Source: Manduca sexta
Taxonomy: Eukaryota; Arthropoda; Insecta; Lepidoptera; Sphingidae
DNA: 64,000 nucleotides
Assembly (NCBI RefSeq): GCF_014839805.1
Contig: NC_051137.1
Location: 7,677,170-7,741,169 of the forward strand
Direction: 5' to 3'
The number at the start of each line of letters is the position of its first letter. Position 1 is the first letter of the stretch. Shown piece after piece: positions 1 to 13,200 of the stretch. A program made the translations under genes and the position numbers. The notes below the pieces were generated by a model. That model did no database searches, was not told the origin of the DNA, and was given only the letters and a program-made list of their open reading frames with translations.

Positions 1-1018
1 ACGGACTGAAGTGTTGGTCACCCGAAAAGTCAACTATACAACATTATATATTGCATATAATATACAAATGTTCGGTAAAAGTCACCTCAAGATCTTGTAT
101 ACAATAATAACAGGACATATTTACAAAGCAACTGTATCAGTGGCTGGATAGTCTGGCGTTGGATAAAATAGATTACACATTATTTATTTAAACTTCTGTA
201 TCACACAAAGATTTTTCTTTTACAAAAATAACATTAAAACACAACTGTATTGACTTTAAAATTCGTCCGCCCAATTATAATGAAAACTCCAAGCTACGAA
301 CCATCGGGTGAAAATTAAAATAGAAAAAACCGCGATTAATTTCGAAAACGAGTTTTATTTCGATATCTACCATTCGCGTAAATATATAGGAAATGATTAA
401 ACGGTATTTCTGCATAATCATTTTTTATTAATACATATTATATAAGACAACATTAGTTTCAGTTTCAGCATTTGATGTCAAAATTATTTCTATTTTACAG
501 TTGATTTTAATTTATACAGGAACTGAGAACTTTGCGGTTTAATATGCGATGTTGTTGTTTAAACTTTCATCTTAATTAAGGTACCGCGAGTTCATAAACT
601 GTATAGAACAAAATTTCATCTCATTATGTTATTCGAAATATAACAGCATAAAATTTTGCTCATTAAAGTATCATAGATTCAATATATTTGTCCTATATAT
701 TATTGTTGTACTAAATCTAGTATTGTTAATTTAATAATCCTAGCATTTTTTCTATTTAATTGCTATTACATACCGCAACAATACTTACCAGATAGATTTG
801 ACATTGATTTTTATAGAGATTAAATTGTAGTTTCGGTCATAACCTGCTTTTCTCTAGAAAACATTTCCTGCCGAACTTTCATTCAAAAGAGTTTTATGTA
901 GGCGAAAACGATAAGACTCGCCAAAAAGACAACACATTGCCTTAACACATCGCAACTTTCCAATGTATCATAGTGTACAAGTTACAAGCTCAACCTTATA
1001 AGTAAAAGATCAACTTAC
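1..1018 (-). other. CadN intron 10, partial
   Basis: AT-rich intron that begins with GTAAGT at 1018 and runs off the left edge. I see no exon, repeat or structured element in it. Confidence 0.8.
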
Positions 1019-1201
1019 CTGGTTGTTCGGGAAAGTTCCGTCCTTATCAATAGCATTGACTTGCGTGACCTTTGTGCCAATCGGTTCGCCTTCCAGAACC
1101 GTCTCTTGTTCTCGTTCAGTAAAGAGTGGAATTTCATCGTTGACGTCTTCTAGCATGATGTAGACAGTCGCTTCAGAAGCAAGTTGTTGTGCCCCGTTGT
1201 T
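1019..1201 (-). CDS. CadN: CadN coding exon 10, last exon in the window
   Basis: A 183-nt exon (61 codons, phase 0 at both ends), acceptor TGTAAATAG, donor AACCAG|GTAAGT. It reads NNGAQQLASEATVYIMLEDV, NDEIPLFTEREQETVLEGEP and IGTKVTQVNAIDKDGTFPNN with Q at the end. It carries the calcium-linker motif EDVNDEIP and the DKDG motif of the following repeat. The clean donor shows the gene continues to the left of base 1. Confidence 0.94.
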
Positions 1202-4200
1202 CTATTTACAAGAAAATATAAAATCTTTATAGGTATTTATGGAATTATTATAATTAAACGGTGAATAACGCTAGCAAATAGCTTTTAAAGAATACCACAT
1301 TAATAATGTATGGAACATAGTCGTATCGTATTGAAACAGGGATTATTTAGTTTAAGACTCACGTAGTTCCTGACAAGAGTATCATATTCATGGCAAACGA
1401 TGGACAAATATATTTATTATTTTTAGTAGCGAAGTACAACTTATTATTTAAGCAATTTGCGCTCACCCTAATGACTACAATTTAACCTTTACTCAGCGCA
1501 GTGCATAGCTTTTGCCAAACCTCATTAAATATTTTAACACGAGGGTGCTACATGTTATGTAAATTCTAACTTCCGTAATAAACGTCAAATATGAGAAACC
1601 GTAACTCTATTAAAACAATTATAATAACATAAAACGGGTTGACGACACGACGGAATTATCTCAAGCGACAGGAATGGATTTTAATTAATAAATATAAATT
1701 AAACTCTTTTTATAACCGAACATTTTGTATGTACATATAAACATTATTAATTTATCAATCGTAAATTTAATTATAATTGCAGTACGTTTGATATAAACAA
1801 ACGTAATAGTATTTATTGATACACCAGTCATATTCGAAAGTTCATGCAATTACATTTCTACAATACAAATATGTATTTGGTTAATCGTATCCCGAATGTA
1901 TGAGCTTTACCATTATTAATTATTTGCCGAATAAACATCAACGGAACCGATAATTATCGTTAAATAATATTAAATGAAGTAAGAACTGGTTGATTAGAAG
2001 CACGGTTTTCTTTAGGTTTTGTATTAAAATTAATTCCCTAATATCGCCTCAATCTTGGCCCTCGGATATACGAAAGTTTGACAAACTAATTATTTAATTA
2101 AAGTTTTCGGTTTAGATGAAACGCTTGATAAACACTTCATAAGGAATTAATATATCTAAAGTTAGCTGCCTCGGCTGTTATGATTACGTTTTCTGAATAT
2201 TGTTTTGTGTTACGATAACCAATCTAAACAAAAACTTTATAAAACTTAATATGTACCACGGATTACTGAACAAAAGGTATTCTTAATTTTTAATTTATCT
2301 TATAAAAGCAAATTTTCACATAGGTACATATAAAATACATAGAGCGTCATTTTATTCTTGGAGGTACCCTCAAATCAAGATATAAGTTAAAAAAAACAAA
2401 TAATACAATCTTACCTCAACTCGAATCGTAAGATTGTATTCCTTGATGCTTTCGTAGTCTAACGGATGATTGACCTTTATGTCTGCCCATGTGAATCCAT
2501 TGTCAGCTCTTTGTTGTAAATAAAATGTGTGAAACTTGTTGGTTTGTGCAGTGGAGCCGGGCATTAAACGGTAAAACACTGTGGGATTGTTTTCAATGCC
2601 CGAGCTGAAAATGCAAACAACGCTGTAATACATTGTTATCGGAATAAAATTAAACAAATAACAACGGCACGTGACGACATCAAGGTTGCAAAAAAATGCT
2701 GTTCGAAACTGAAGCGAATCACAAATCCCTCAACGCCATTAAAAAGGCATTTTTTGAAAATAGACAAACTGAAACAGTAACCTTGAGTCTAAATAGAGCA
2801 ATTCATTTACAAATGTATTATTTTGCCGGTAACGAATATTCTTTAATTCACCGCCACCGGCTATCAACATGTTTTAATTTGATATCCGTGCTACGTAATA
2901 TCCGATGCGTGTAAATATTTATACAACGTTTTAATTTATATTTCGACATGGCAGAATTAAGCAAACCGTTATAATTATAACGTTACAAGATAAATTAGCT
3001 TAATATTTTTGAAGTGTATCATAATATTATATTATGTAATAAGGAAATCAGTTGATGAATCACCAAGTTTAATTTTTATTAGTTATGGAATAGGTACTAC
3101 TGCATTGGTACTATGCATTAACCCCACAATTTATTTCGCCTTATTTGCATTACAGACGCAACATTATTTAGTTTGTTAACATAAACACATATTTTTAGCG
3201 ACCGTAGATTGATACCAAAAGATTGAAAATAAATAAAAAATACATTATTTTGTGGAAAGGTTTTCGTCCTGCGTTTAATTTTATGCAAGTACCTACTAAA
3301 ATGGTATACTCAAAAAATATTTATTAATCTGCAAAATATATTTATTAAGTTATTTCATACGGTACAATATTGGTTCAAAACTAATAGTTCGATGTAAAGC
3401 TATTGTACTAAAGGCACAAGTCTTTCCGAATACAAGTTTTGAATGCGTATTTCACTAAAATTTCTGAAATAATAGTTTATTATTATCAAATATGGTAATC
3501 TGTTTGCCCTTTACGGCTGAAATGGATTTCACTCCTTGAAATTTATCAGGTGGATTTTTTATACAATAAAATCTAACCAACTGCAAGGAAAACATCTTCA
3601 TTAAAATTCTTAGAAATAATTATAGAAATTTGCGCAAGACTATATAGAAACGACGCGCCATGTTCTCATTGCCGAGTGCAAAAAGTTCAGTCACTTTCAA
3701 TGTAACTACTATATAGAAAGTGCAATACATGTACATTATGATAATTACCTAATCTTAGCTATTTTACGCACACTGATCTGTCTAATACAAGTTTTTATAA
3801 ATGTGTGCATGAGCACCAGATCTTACACTTTAGTAAAAATGAAAAATCATACAAGCTGTTACCTTATATTATATAGTCTAAGGATGCAGCTAATTTCAGT
3901 GATATCACCATCTTAATGCTACATAAGAATGTCAACAAACTCTAATACATATTTATTGGACTATTAATAAGACTGGTTTTATATCAGCGACGATATAATA
4001 TACAAGTATAGTGGTTATATGGTGGCTGTTTTATATCAACTTTGAAATGAATGTGAAGTTTTGAATGAATTGAAATGATTTTGAATTTGGAATATTTTCT
4101 TTTTATATCTATTATTTATACTGCTGGGTAGAATTACGACAAACGCATCAAAACCTCAAAATAAATGACAGTATTGGGAAATGAAACGGCAATAATTTAA

Positions 4201-7200
4201 TTATAATCAATATGTGGTTAAAATCGATCTAAATTATAAGTTAGTGGAAAAGAAAATAAATACAGTATGACCTACTTATATTTGTTATCAGCAAGTAAAC
4301 AATAAATAAAGTTATTACTTCATCTTTGGAATATTTATATACGCTTTTCTACTCTTGCCGTTTTTTATTATTATTTAAAACTATGTTTTGCTCGGAACTT
4401 TGATACATGAACGAGCTTTTCCGAAAGAATATCTCCATTGAGTCGTTTTCCGGACAAATTACAGTTTACCAAATTACATTCAAATTTATTCATCAGTTCC
4501 TAACCAATAAACATCCTAACATATTCACAATCCTTCGCAATTACTTAAGTTAATATTAGTAGAATTATTATACTAATTTAATGTAAAATAAATAATGGCG
4601 TATATTGGTTATGTCAACAATTAATATGTTAAGAATTTTAAATATACTTAATAAATATTCCAAAGAGTCATGCTTTAACACAATATTTAAATATCGAGGC
4701 ATTTGACAATTGCAAATGAATTACTCTTTTAAAACTAAATTAATAAAATGTTAGTAAAGTGAATTAGTAATGGTTTCGTCTCCATAATATTTTGGTGAGT
4801 TTGAAAAGTGTTGTTTAGGACGAACAGATAGACATTAGAGGTGAATCAGACTTGCCATCGACCACTCTGTGAAATGCACTATGAAATTAAAATAACGATG
4901 CAATAACTAATTTATAGCCCGTGGCACATAAGTGATGCACATTCATCTTTTCCGCGGCACTGTTTTCCACATACTCACCTATAAACTTACACCGCACCCT
5001 TGTTATATTGACATTCGTAAAGCCTTATCATTCATAACTCTATAAGCTAAACGTTCAGTATATAACAGAATTATATTTTTATAAGAATTTAGAGATGTTT
5101 TAGATGTTATATCATACTATTTTGTAGAGTATTTAGGAATATTAGATTCATATGAATTTATGAACAAAATTAATGAAGGCAAAATTTGTAACACGATAGT
5201 CAACTTTAAGAATGTCAGGTGCTGTATTGTATTATATATATTTTATTACTTTGTTTTATTGGCTCGATAATATCCCGTTATTTTTTAATATTCTTAGGGT
5301 ATATTTATTTCACTTCAGTTTTTAAATACGTATATATTTCGACTAATCAACCTACTTCCACATTTCGTAAAAAGCAAAATGTAAAAAATCGTAGAAGTAA
5401 AAATTCCCCATTTAAACTCTAACAATAAGCCGAATGTAACACAAAGAATAAAATCTACATTAAACGCTACAAAAATATCAAATAAAATGTTGATGCCTTT
5501 TTAGAATATAAGTACTATAAACTAAACCAAAAAAACACATAAAATGAATTTAATTTGTCAATGGCACTATTTTATTTCATCGTAATTTTAAAACATGTGT
5601 TTATTTTGACAAGCTTTATAAATTTTTCAATAACAACATAACTGCGAATAAATAAAATGCCAACGAAACAAAAATTTGGCAAGCACTATTATCATAAATC
5701 CATGGAATCTTTGATTTTAAATTAATTGGACAATACCTACTGCCTTCGTCATACTACGAACTAAACACTGAAGTAAACTGTAACATGCTATTCATCCCTT
5801 AGATCATAACCTTAAAACTCGGATAAATTACGATTCATAATGCAGATGTCGCAGCCTACATGCAGATACAATGGACAATACCAACAGTATCACTTGATAC
5901 CTCTCACGGATTGTTCAAAAATATCTATCGCATAAAACTACTGCAACAGGGTTTCTAAGAACTCGATAGATATTTTTGAACAAAACCTTATTATTTTGTG
6001 TTCCCCGTTCCACGTAAGCAGTGAGCCCTTTTAAATGCACGCTGGTGATACACGATAAATCCGCGTGTTCGTGACAATGCATTCGAGATGCACAAATGAT
6101 AACACCGTAGTTAGATCACCAAGTGAGAGGCAGACGGTATCTGAAGACGCCCGCGGCGCACGACTTGTCACACTGCGCTCTAGGGAATGCGCGTCAGGAC
6201 CGCTTTAAAAGCTTATTCAGATGTATGCGGTATTCCCTGCCACTGGGGAGCGAACACAAAACGTTTCCTAAATATCCGGCGGAACACCGCTTTACTAAGC
6301 GGTAATTGTAACGCTCTGAATGGCAGCAAATATCGCGTATATCTGAACAGACTTTATGTCGCGCTTACACTGACATGGACAGAGGAATATGCGAGTGTAA
6401 TTGTAAATGTTTTACTTTCATATTGGAATATCAAATCTACTGGCATCGTCTAATGGCTTTCAACATTTCAAGTTCAGAAAGTAAAACATATTATACCTGA
6501 ATAAAGGAAAACTTTTATATCACTCTCAAATTTCAGGAAATAACAAGAGGATTACGGCAGGGAGTTATAATCATCTCATTTTCACATAAATTGGGTAGTG
6601 AGATATACATGTAGGTTAGGGCAAGATAAGCGTCAGCGGCGACAGGGATGCGCCGCGGGGTCGCACACTGCGTGCAGGTGTCGGGGCTGCGTGCGGAGCC
6701 CGTGCCGAACAGTAACCCACGCACCTTGCTTTCACGGACACCACTTTGGCGCCCACGGGCAAATTCTCTCGAATGTAGATCGGGCCATACACCGTGTGGT
6801 CCCACACGGGGGGATTGTTTGCGCGATCCACTACGTCTATCTGGACCTCCACGGTTCTGGACAAGGGTGGGAAGCCCTTGTCTTGAGCCATAGCCTCCAA
6901 CTTGTACGTTTCTCGCTATCGGGGAAAGAGTCGATGGAAACAGACAAAACCACGTCGTTAGTAGTGTTAAGGAGTGGAGGAGCGGCGGGCCCGGGAGCCC
7001 GCTGCGCCTTATACCAACCTTGCTTTCACACTGGTCACTACGGTACCCACTGTGACATTCTCTTTGATGTGAACGGGGCCATACGTGGTCATGTCCCAGA
7101 TGGGGGGCTTATTGTTCCTGTCTACCACGTCTAATTCAACGTCCACGTCTGCGGAGGAGGGCGGGTCGCCTCTGTCGGAGGCGCGCACGCGCAGTCGGTA

Positions 7201-10200
7201 CCTGTCCCGCTACAGATACACGGGTCAGAGGTCAGCGGGGGGAAAATAAAACATAACACAACTAAAATAGAAACACATAAAATACTCATTGCTAACAAAC
7301 AAATTAACAAAATAAACCAAGTATTTTCCACTTTCACTTTACTTCTATTTCTATTGGCTTAAGATATACCAAGGTTAAAGTATTGATCACATAACTTACA
7401 CGCTTCCGTCTTCCATCCTATAAGCTAAATAAAAGAAGAGAAGAAATATTGCACAGAGTCTAAGTATTATAAATATAATGTTCGTTCTGTCGTCTGCATT
7501 CATGTACAGGCATCGTTCACACTTACTTACAGTAGCACTCCTTGATGTAGCCAATATTAGGTGGTGCAAGAAAATAAATCGGAAACAAAAATATCTTTCG
7601 TATTTTACAAGTTCATCTGTACAATGAAGAGAAAGATAAACTGTACATTAGGTATAGTAAAGTACTGTACAATAATGTAAAAACAAAATAAAGAACTTAA
7701 CAAAAAGCAGGCAAATGCATGCAGCTCTGCATACAAGACATGGCGGAAAGGTCAAGTTGTCATAAGAATGTTTTGGTGACCTCGTAATGTCTACAACGAA
7801 ACGACACTCATTTAAATGAATATATATTACAAACGATGGACGTTACGGTTAAACTGTACAAATTTGTTTTTGAGAACGTTGCCCCTTTCACAGAAGGAAT
7901 ATGTCACAACTGGAGAGATGGCCAAACTGCCGTACAGGCAATCTGCCCATCTTGTTATCAACTAATAATATTATACAAATAGATATCAATAAATACTGGC
8001 GCCCTGGAAAAAATTTAAAAATTATCCATGTTAAACTATCACAGATGATAATATTATGGCATGAGTAGTCGTCTAGCACTTGGGAAACATTCACGAGGCG
8101 AGAGTCGAACCGCCCCGGCGGAACGTCCCCGCGAAGCTATATCTGAGATTAGTAACAAAACATGTACATAATACATATAATATCGATAAGTATGTTCAAA
8201 GCGGAAGCTTCCCAAATCAATTTAATCGATTACTTACAATAAAATAAACTTCGAAACTAGTTTGTGCGAAATATACAGAAGTGCTCTTACAGAAACTGTA
8301 CATGTTTTAGAACTAAACATAGGTATCGACGGTGAAATATTTACAGCAGTATTATATCCTTTACAAGGTTAGTATTGTACACAAGTCGCATTTATCCATA
8401 AGGTATAGTTAATGCAAGATGGTGGTGCGGAAATAAACGTTAACGAAGATTTAGTGCGGAGCCGGCGCTGGCGGCAACTCAAACTAATTGTGCTGCAAGA
8501 AGAACAAGCGTCGCGGCCGCGAGCGCTCCGCCGCCCGCCGCCCGCACCCCGCTCCCCGCAACCCGCACCCGCCCACACCCCGCGCTCGCCTCCCGCCGAC
8601 GTTCAATGGACAACTACTCCTCACAGCCAGGATTACCCGACCAGGCAATTTACAGCAGCGGAATTTAGAACTATTTACATTTAAAGTGACTTAAACATAC
8701 GTGCCAATTCAATCCTAAGGCCTGTAGGTAGCACTCATCCACCAAACTTTATTAGTAAAGTTCACATTCATTCATCTCTCTTATCATTATCTCACACGAT
8801 GTGGTTGTGAGTGTGTCGAGTGACGGAAATAAAAAGCACACTTACGTCGAGCGGTTTCTTAAGTACGATCCAGCCCGATTCGGGCTGGATTTCGAAATAT
8901 TCTATGTCGGCCGGATTATACGGTGCACTTAAAGTGTATACGATAGCACCGTTATTATCGGCGTCCTCGTCAGATGCGGAAACTCGCAATATGTTCGTGC
9001 CTATACTGGCGTCCTGTTTAACATTCTCCACATATTTCTGCAAGATACATCAGAGTTACAGTGAATAATTAGGCCTAGCTGAAATGCATGCAAATAATTG
9101 TGTACTCATGCACTCAAGTGTGCTAACTACAAAGTTATTTACAGTAATCGATTGCTTACTTGTCTGTCGAACAATGGCGGATTGTCGTTAACGTCAGTAA
9201 TTTCTACAGTGAATGAACATACACCCTCTAATGATGGCTCTCCTTGATCCGTTGCTTTTACTGTTACCGATACGAATTTTCCGTCATCTCCTTCTCTGTC
9301 GAATACTTTGTTCGTGGATACTTCACCTGTTTCCTCATCTACAGTAAACTTAGTGCCTTTTTGATTAGGTTGTTGTACTATAGAATATTTAACTTGTCCA
9401 TTCACTCCCTTGTCTTCATCAGTGGCATGAACTTTTATAACAGGGCTGCCATTTGGCGCGCCTTCTTCGACTTTCGGAAAATACGTAGGACAATCTTTAA
9501 ATATAGGCTTATTATCGTTCACGTCTGTTATAAATACAACTACAACAGCCGTGGAAGTGTGAATTGTAGCATCTCCATTAACGCAACATGCGCCGTCATC
9601 CATAGCAGTTACGTTTAGTTCATATTTATCTCTGTCAAGCGATATAGCTTTGTTGTGCAGTCGGATTACACCAGTTATTTCTTCTATGACAAACTGGCCT
9701 GAACTTGTACCTCCGCCGACAAAACCGAAGCGTACGTTGTCACCATCTTTATCAGAAGCAACTACAGTTGTGACTAAAGTATTTGGACCAGCATTCTCAT
9801 CAACATTCGGTGTGTACACTTGCTGTGAGAATTTTGGTTCTTCGTCATTCTTGTTTTTTGTGTAAACTCGTACTGTAGCAGTTCCAGTTTTAGCAGGCTC
9901 TCCCTTGTCTTTAGCAGTGACGACAAACTCGTAGTAAGCATTGTTGTTGTCCGCGTCAAGAAGCTTGTTATTTGTGATGATGCCATTTGAGTCGACGCTA
10001 AAATGATCATCTGAAATAGTAATAAAATGAATGCATTAAGTTTACTATAATAAAGAACATAAAATACTTATATCACCAGTTTCAAAATCATCCATCTTTA
10101 TTATGCGAGTTTTCCCGTGATCTATGCTACGGAATTAAACGCACATTTTCTTCACTCATACTCATTCAAACGATTCCACACACTATTATGCACGATGACT

Positions 10201-13200
10201 ATGTTTCCGTCAAATACTGAGAATTGTACGAGCTAATTTAAACCCGCGGAATTTTCAAATTGGTTAACTTCTAACCGTACAGCTCCCTACTTAAAAGCCG
10301 ACAAATAAATTAATTTATTTATTATGCTACACTTTTGCGATTTTTTAACGTACTGATCTTTATATTTAAGCTACGGTAAATTACTCTCCCGTAGCTTGAA
10401 TATACTTTCAAATAAACAATAATAATAATAAACTTTAATCATTAATCTAGAATAACTCCAGAATACCTACTACATTATTAGCATCACCAATTCTATTAAC
10501 AGCTAAAATATATAACCAAGATATTCACCTGAAACTAAGTATTCAATTTCGGCATTTTTCCCTGAATCAGCGTCCATGGCTTTCACCTTCAGTATGCTGG
10601 TGCCAAGGGGTATATCCTCGTCAACATTGTGCGCCTGGTAGTCGGGCAGCTCAAATTTCGGCGCGTTGTCGTTGACATCAGTTACGCGGATAGTTAACTG
10701 GAAAATAAACATATTGGTAATTATGTATGGTTATATTATGTCATTAATCTCCTTATTGAATAATTAATGTCTAGTTTTCCGCAAAACGGGATACATTGTA
10801 AAATCTAAGCCAAATCGATCCTGTAACGTACGTAAAAAAGTAACGACTTTACATTACATAAAAAAACATGTTTTCAAAAATTAAGTCAAACTCATTACTT
10901 TTTACGGTTCATCAAAGAATTGAGAAATTAAATGCACAAAATTCCTTACGTTGATCTCAGATTAAGTACAAAAATTTCATTACTTTTGTCTTACTTCAAA
11001 TAAGTTAAGTTTCAAATAAAATACTGATCACGTTAATCTCTAGTTTAATTTGTTTTTGTTAAGCTTATTGAACAAACTAGAAACAGAAACTAGATTCTCA
11101 CAATCTGTTTTCCAATTTGGTAAAACCTTAGAAGTATGTAGCATATCTACATTTAATGATAGTTACACGCACGTTAAGATACTAGTTATGTTGTGGATTG
11201 TTAGCCTTTCCATAATTTACTTTATTTTATTGACAACTAGTTGACCCGAAAGACGTTGTCCCGTCTTAACTATGAATTTGCAGCGCGGATTCTGTCAATC
11301 GCTGACAGTTATTTCAAACAATTGACAGTTATATAAAAATAATATTTTCGTTAAGTTTTCTTAAATTTTCTAATTTTCCGCGCAAATTTTTGAATTTTTC
11401 TTTCATAAGAACCTTCTCCTGACAATAACAAACACGACAAAAAAATATAGTGGAATCGGTCCGGCCGTTCACGCGTGATGGCGTGACGAAGGGAAATAGG
11501 GATTCATTTTTATATATATAGATAGATAGATCATCAGATTTACTCTTATTTCTAGCTATAAAATTAATTAAATGTAGACCGGTATTATCTGTGCTGTGAT
11601 GTCATACGGCTTGTAAACAAGCATTTGACATTACAAAAATTCATTACTCTAAAAACTAAATTCACCAGGCGTGGCATATGAAATGATGTTTGGTTACAAA
11701 TTGCATGATGTCCCATCATGGCTTATACCGTTTAAAAGCTCAATTAAAGAGCGTTTTAAACAAATAAATAGATTTATATATTGAAATTATGAAACCATCT
11801 TACACTTTTATTAACTGAATATATTGATTTCATAAGTCAAATATTGCAGTAAGTACTCATTTATTATTACGTCAAATTTGGAATGAGTCATGTAGCCTAT
11901 TATAAAACATTTTATTACTACACTTACTTCAACAGACGTAGAGAAACCTCCGGAATCTTCAGTCGCAGTGACAACTAACGAGTAAACGTGTGGTTGTCTC
12001 AAGTCTTCAAAATCTAATTCCTTGGCCAGTTTCACGATGCCTGAAGTAGGGCCAATATTGAAGGTGCCGGCGCCCTGACCTTGGGCCTTGAGTGTGTACC
12101 GAATCTCACGGTCCGCAAATGATTTTGCCTTAACTGATATGATACTGGAAAGAAAGAAATAAATTGTCGTAGAATGAGGAGTAGGGTGTGTTACTGAAGG
12201 AAGAGATGTTTTTAATTGCTCTCGATTATAGATAAATGTCGAATCATAGATATACTACAAAGATACTCTCCACGTATGTAATATATTTTAGTAAAGAGTT
12301 GATTTTAACTTTGCAGGCGCTACCCCCAGCAAAATTTTGCGTCAGCAGTAATTTTCGAATCTATATATTTATAATACGTAATCTATACTATTATATAACG
12401 CTGAAGAGTTTGTTTGTTTGTTTGAACGCGCTAATCTCAGGAACTACTGGATCAAACTGAAAAATTCTTTTTGCGTTAGATAGCTCTTTGTTCGTGGAGT
12501 GCTATAGGCTATATATCATCACGCTATACCCAATAGGAGCGGAGCAGTAATAGCTAATCTCAGGAACTACCGGTCCAAACTGAAAAATTCTTTTTGCGTT
12601 GGATAGTCCTTTATTCGTGGAGTACTATAGGCTATATATCATCACGCTATACCCAATAGGAACGGAGCAGTAATGGCTAATCTCAGGAACTACCGGTTCG
12701 AACTGAAAAAATATTTTTGTGTTGGACAGCCCTTTGTTTGTGGAGTGCTATAAGATATATATCATCACGCTATACACAATAGGAGCGGAGCAGTAATGGC
12801 TAATCTCAGGAACTATCAGTTCGAACTGAAAAATGTTTTTTCAGTTCCCTTTGTTCCTGGAGTGCTATAGGCTATAATATCATCACGCTATGACCAATAG
12901 GAGTGGAGCAGTAATGAAACATTTTGCAAAAAAAAAATTAAAATTACGGGGAAAAATTATTAGTTTTGAGAGCTTCTGTTGCGTGCGCTGTGTAAACGGT
13001 TAAAGTTATGTAGCAATGATGTATGACGGGATTGTTTCTCTTAAAAATTTCTACAAAAATATATTATAAAATAAAGTCCCCCGCTGCATCTGTCTGTCTG
13101 AACGTGTTAAACTCAAAAACTACCCAACGTATTAAGATGAAATTTGGTATGGAGACAGTTTGAGACCCTGGGAAGAACATAGGCTCCCGGGAAACTACTA

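Noticed and set aside
2696..2914. 72-codon plus-strand frame next to exon 9
   Set aside because: Lies in CadN intron 8 antisense, no recognisable sequence features.
6598..7134. 178-codon plus-strand open frame
   Set aside because: It is the antisense of the GC-rich exons 8a and 8b; CadN on the minus strand with splice sites and conserved protein explains the openness.
8097..8117. B-box-like GGTTCGACTC (minus), possible tRNA or SINE
   Set aside because: No A box at the right distance and no cloverleaf could be drawn; left as a motif only.
8412..8684. 90-codon plus-strand Pro/Arg-rich frame
   Set aside because: The composition comes from the C-tract island in CadN intron 7; no splice sites or homologue support a gene.
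9244..9618. 124-codon plus-strand open frame
   Set aside because: Antisense shadow of CadN exon 6.
12431..12922. Regularly spaced direct repeats resembling a CRISPR array
   Set aside because: Units are 123-bp tandem copies without unique spacers, inside a Helitron in a eukaryotic genome.
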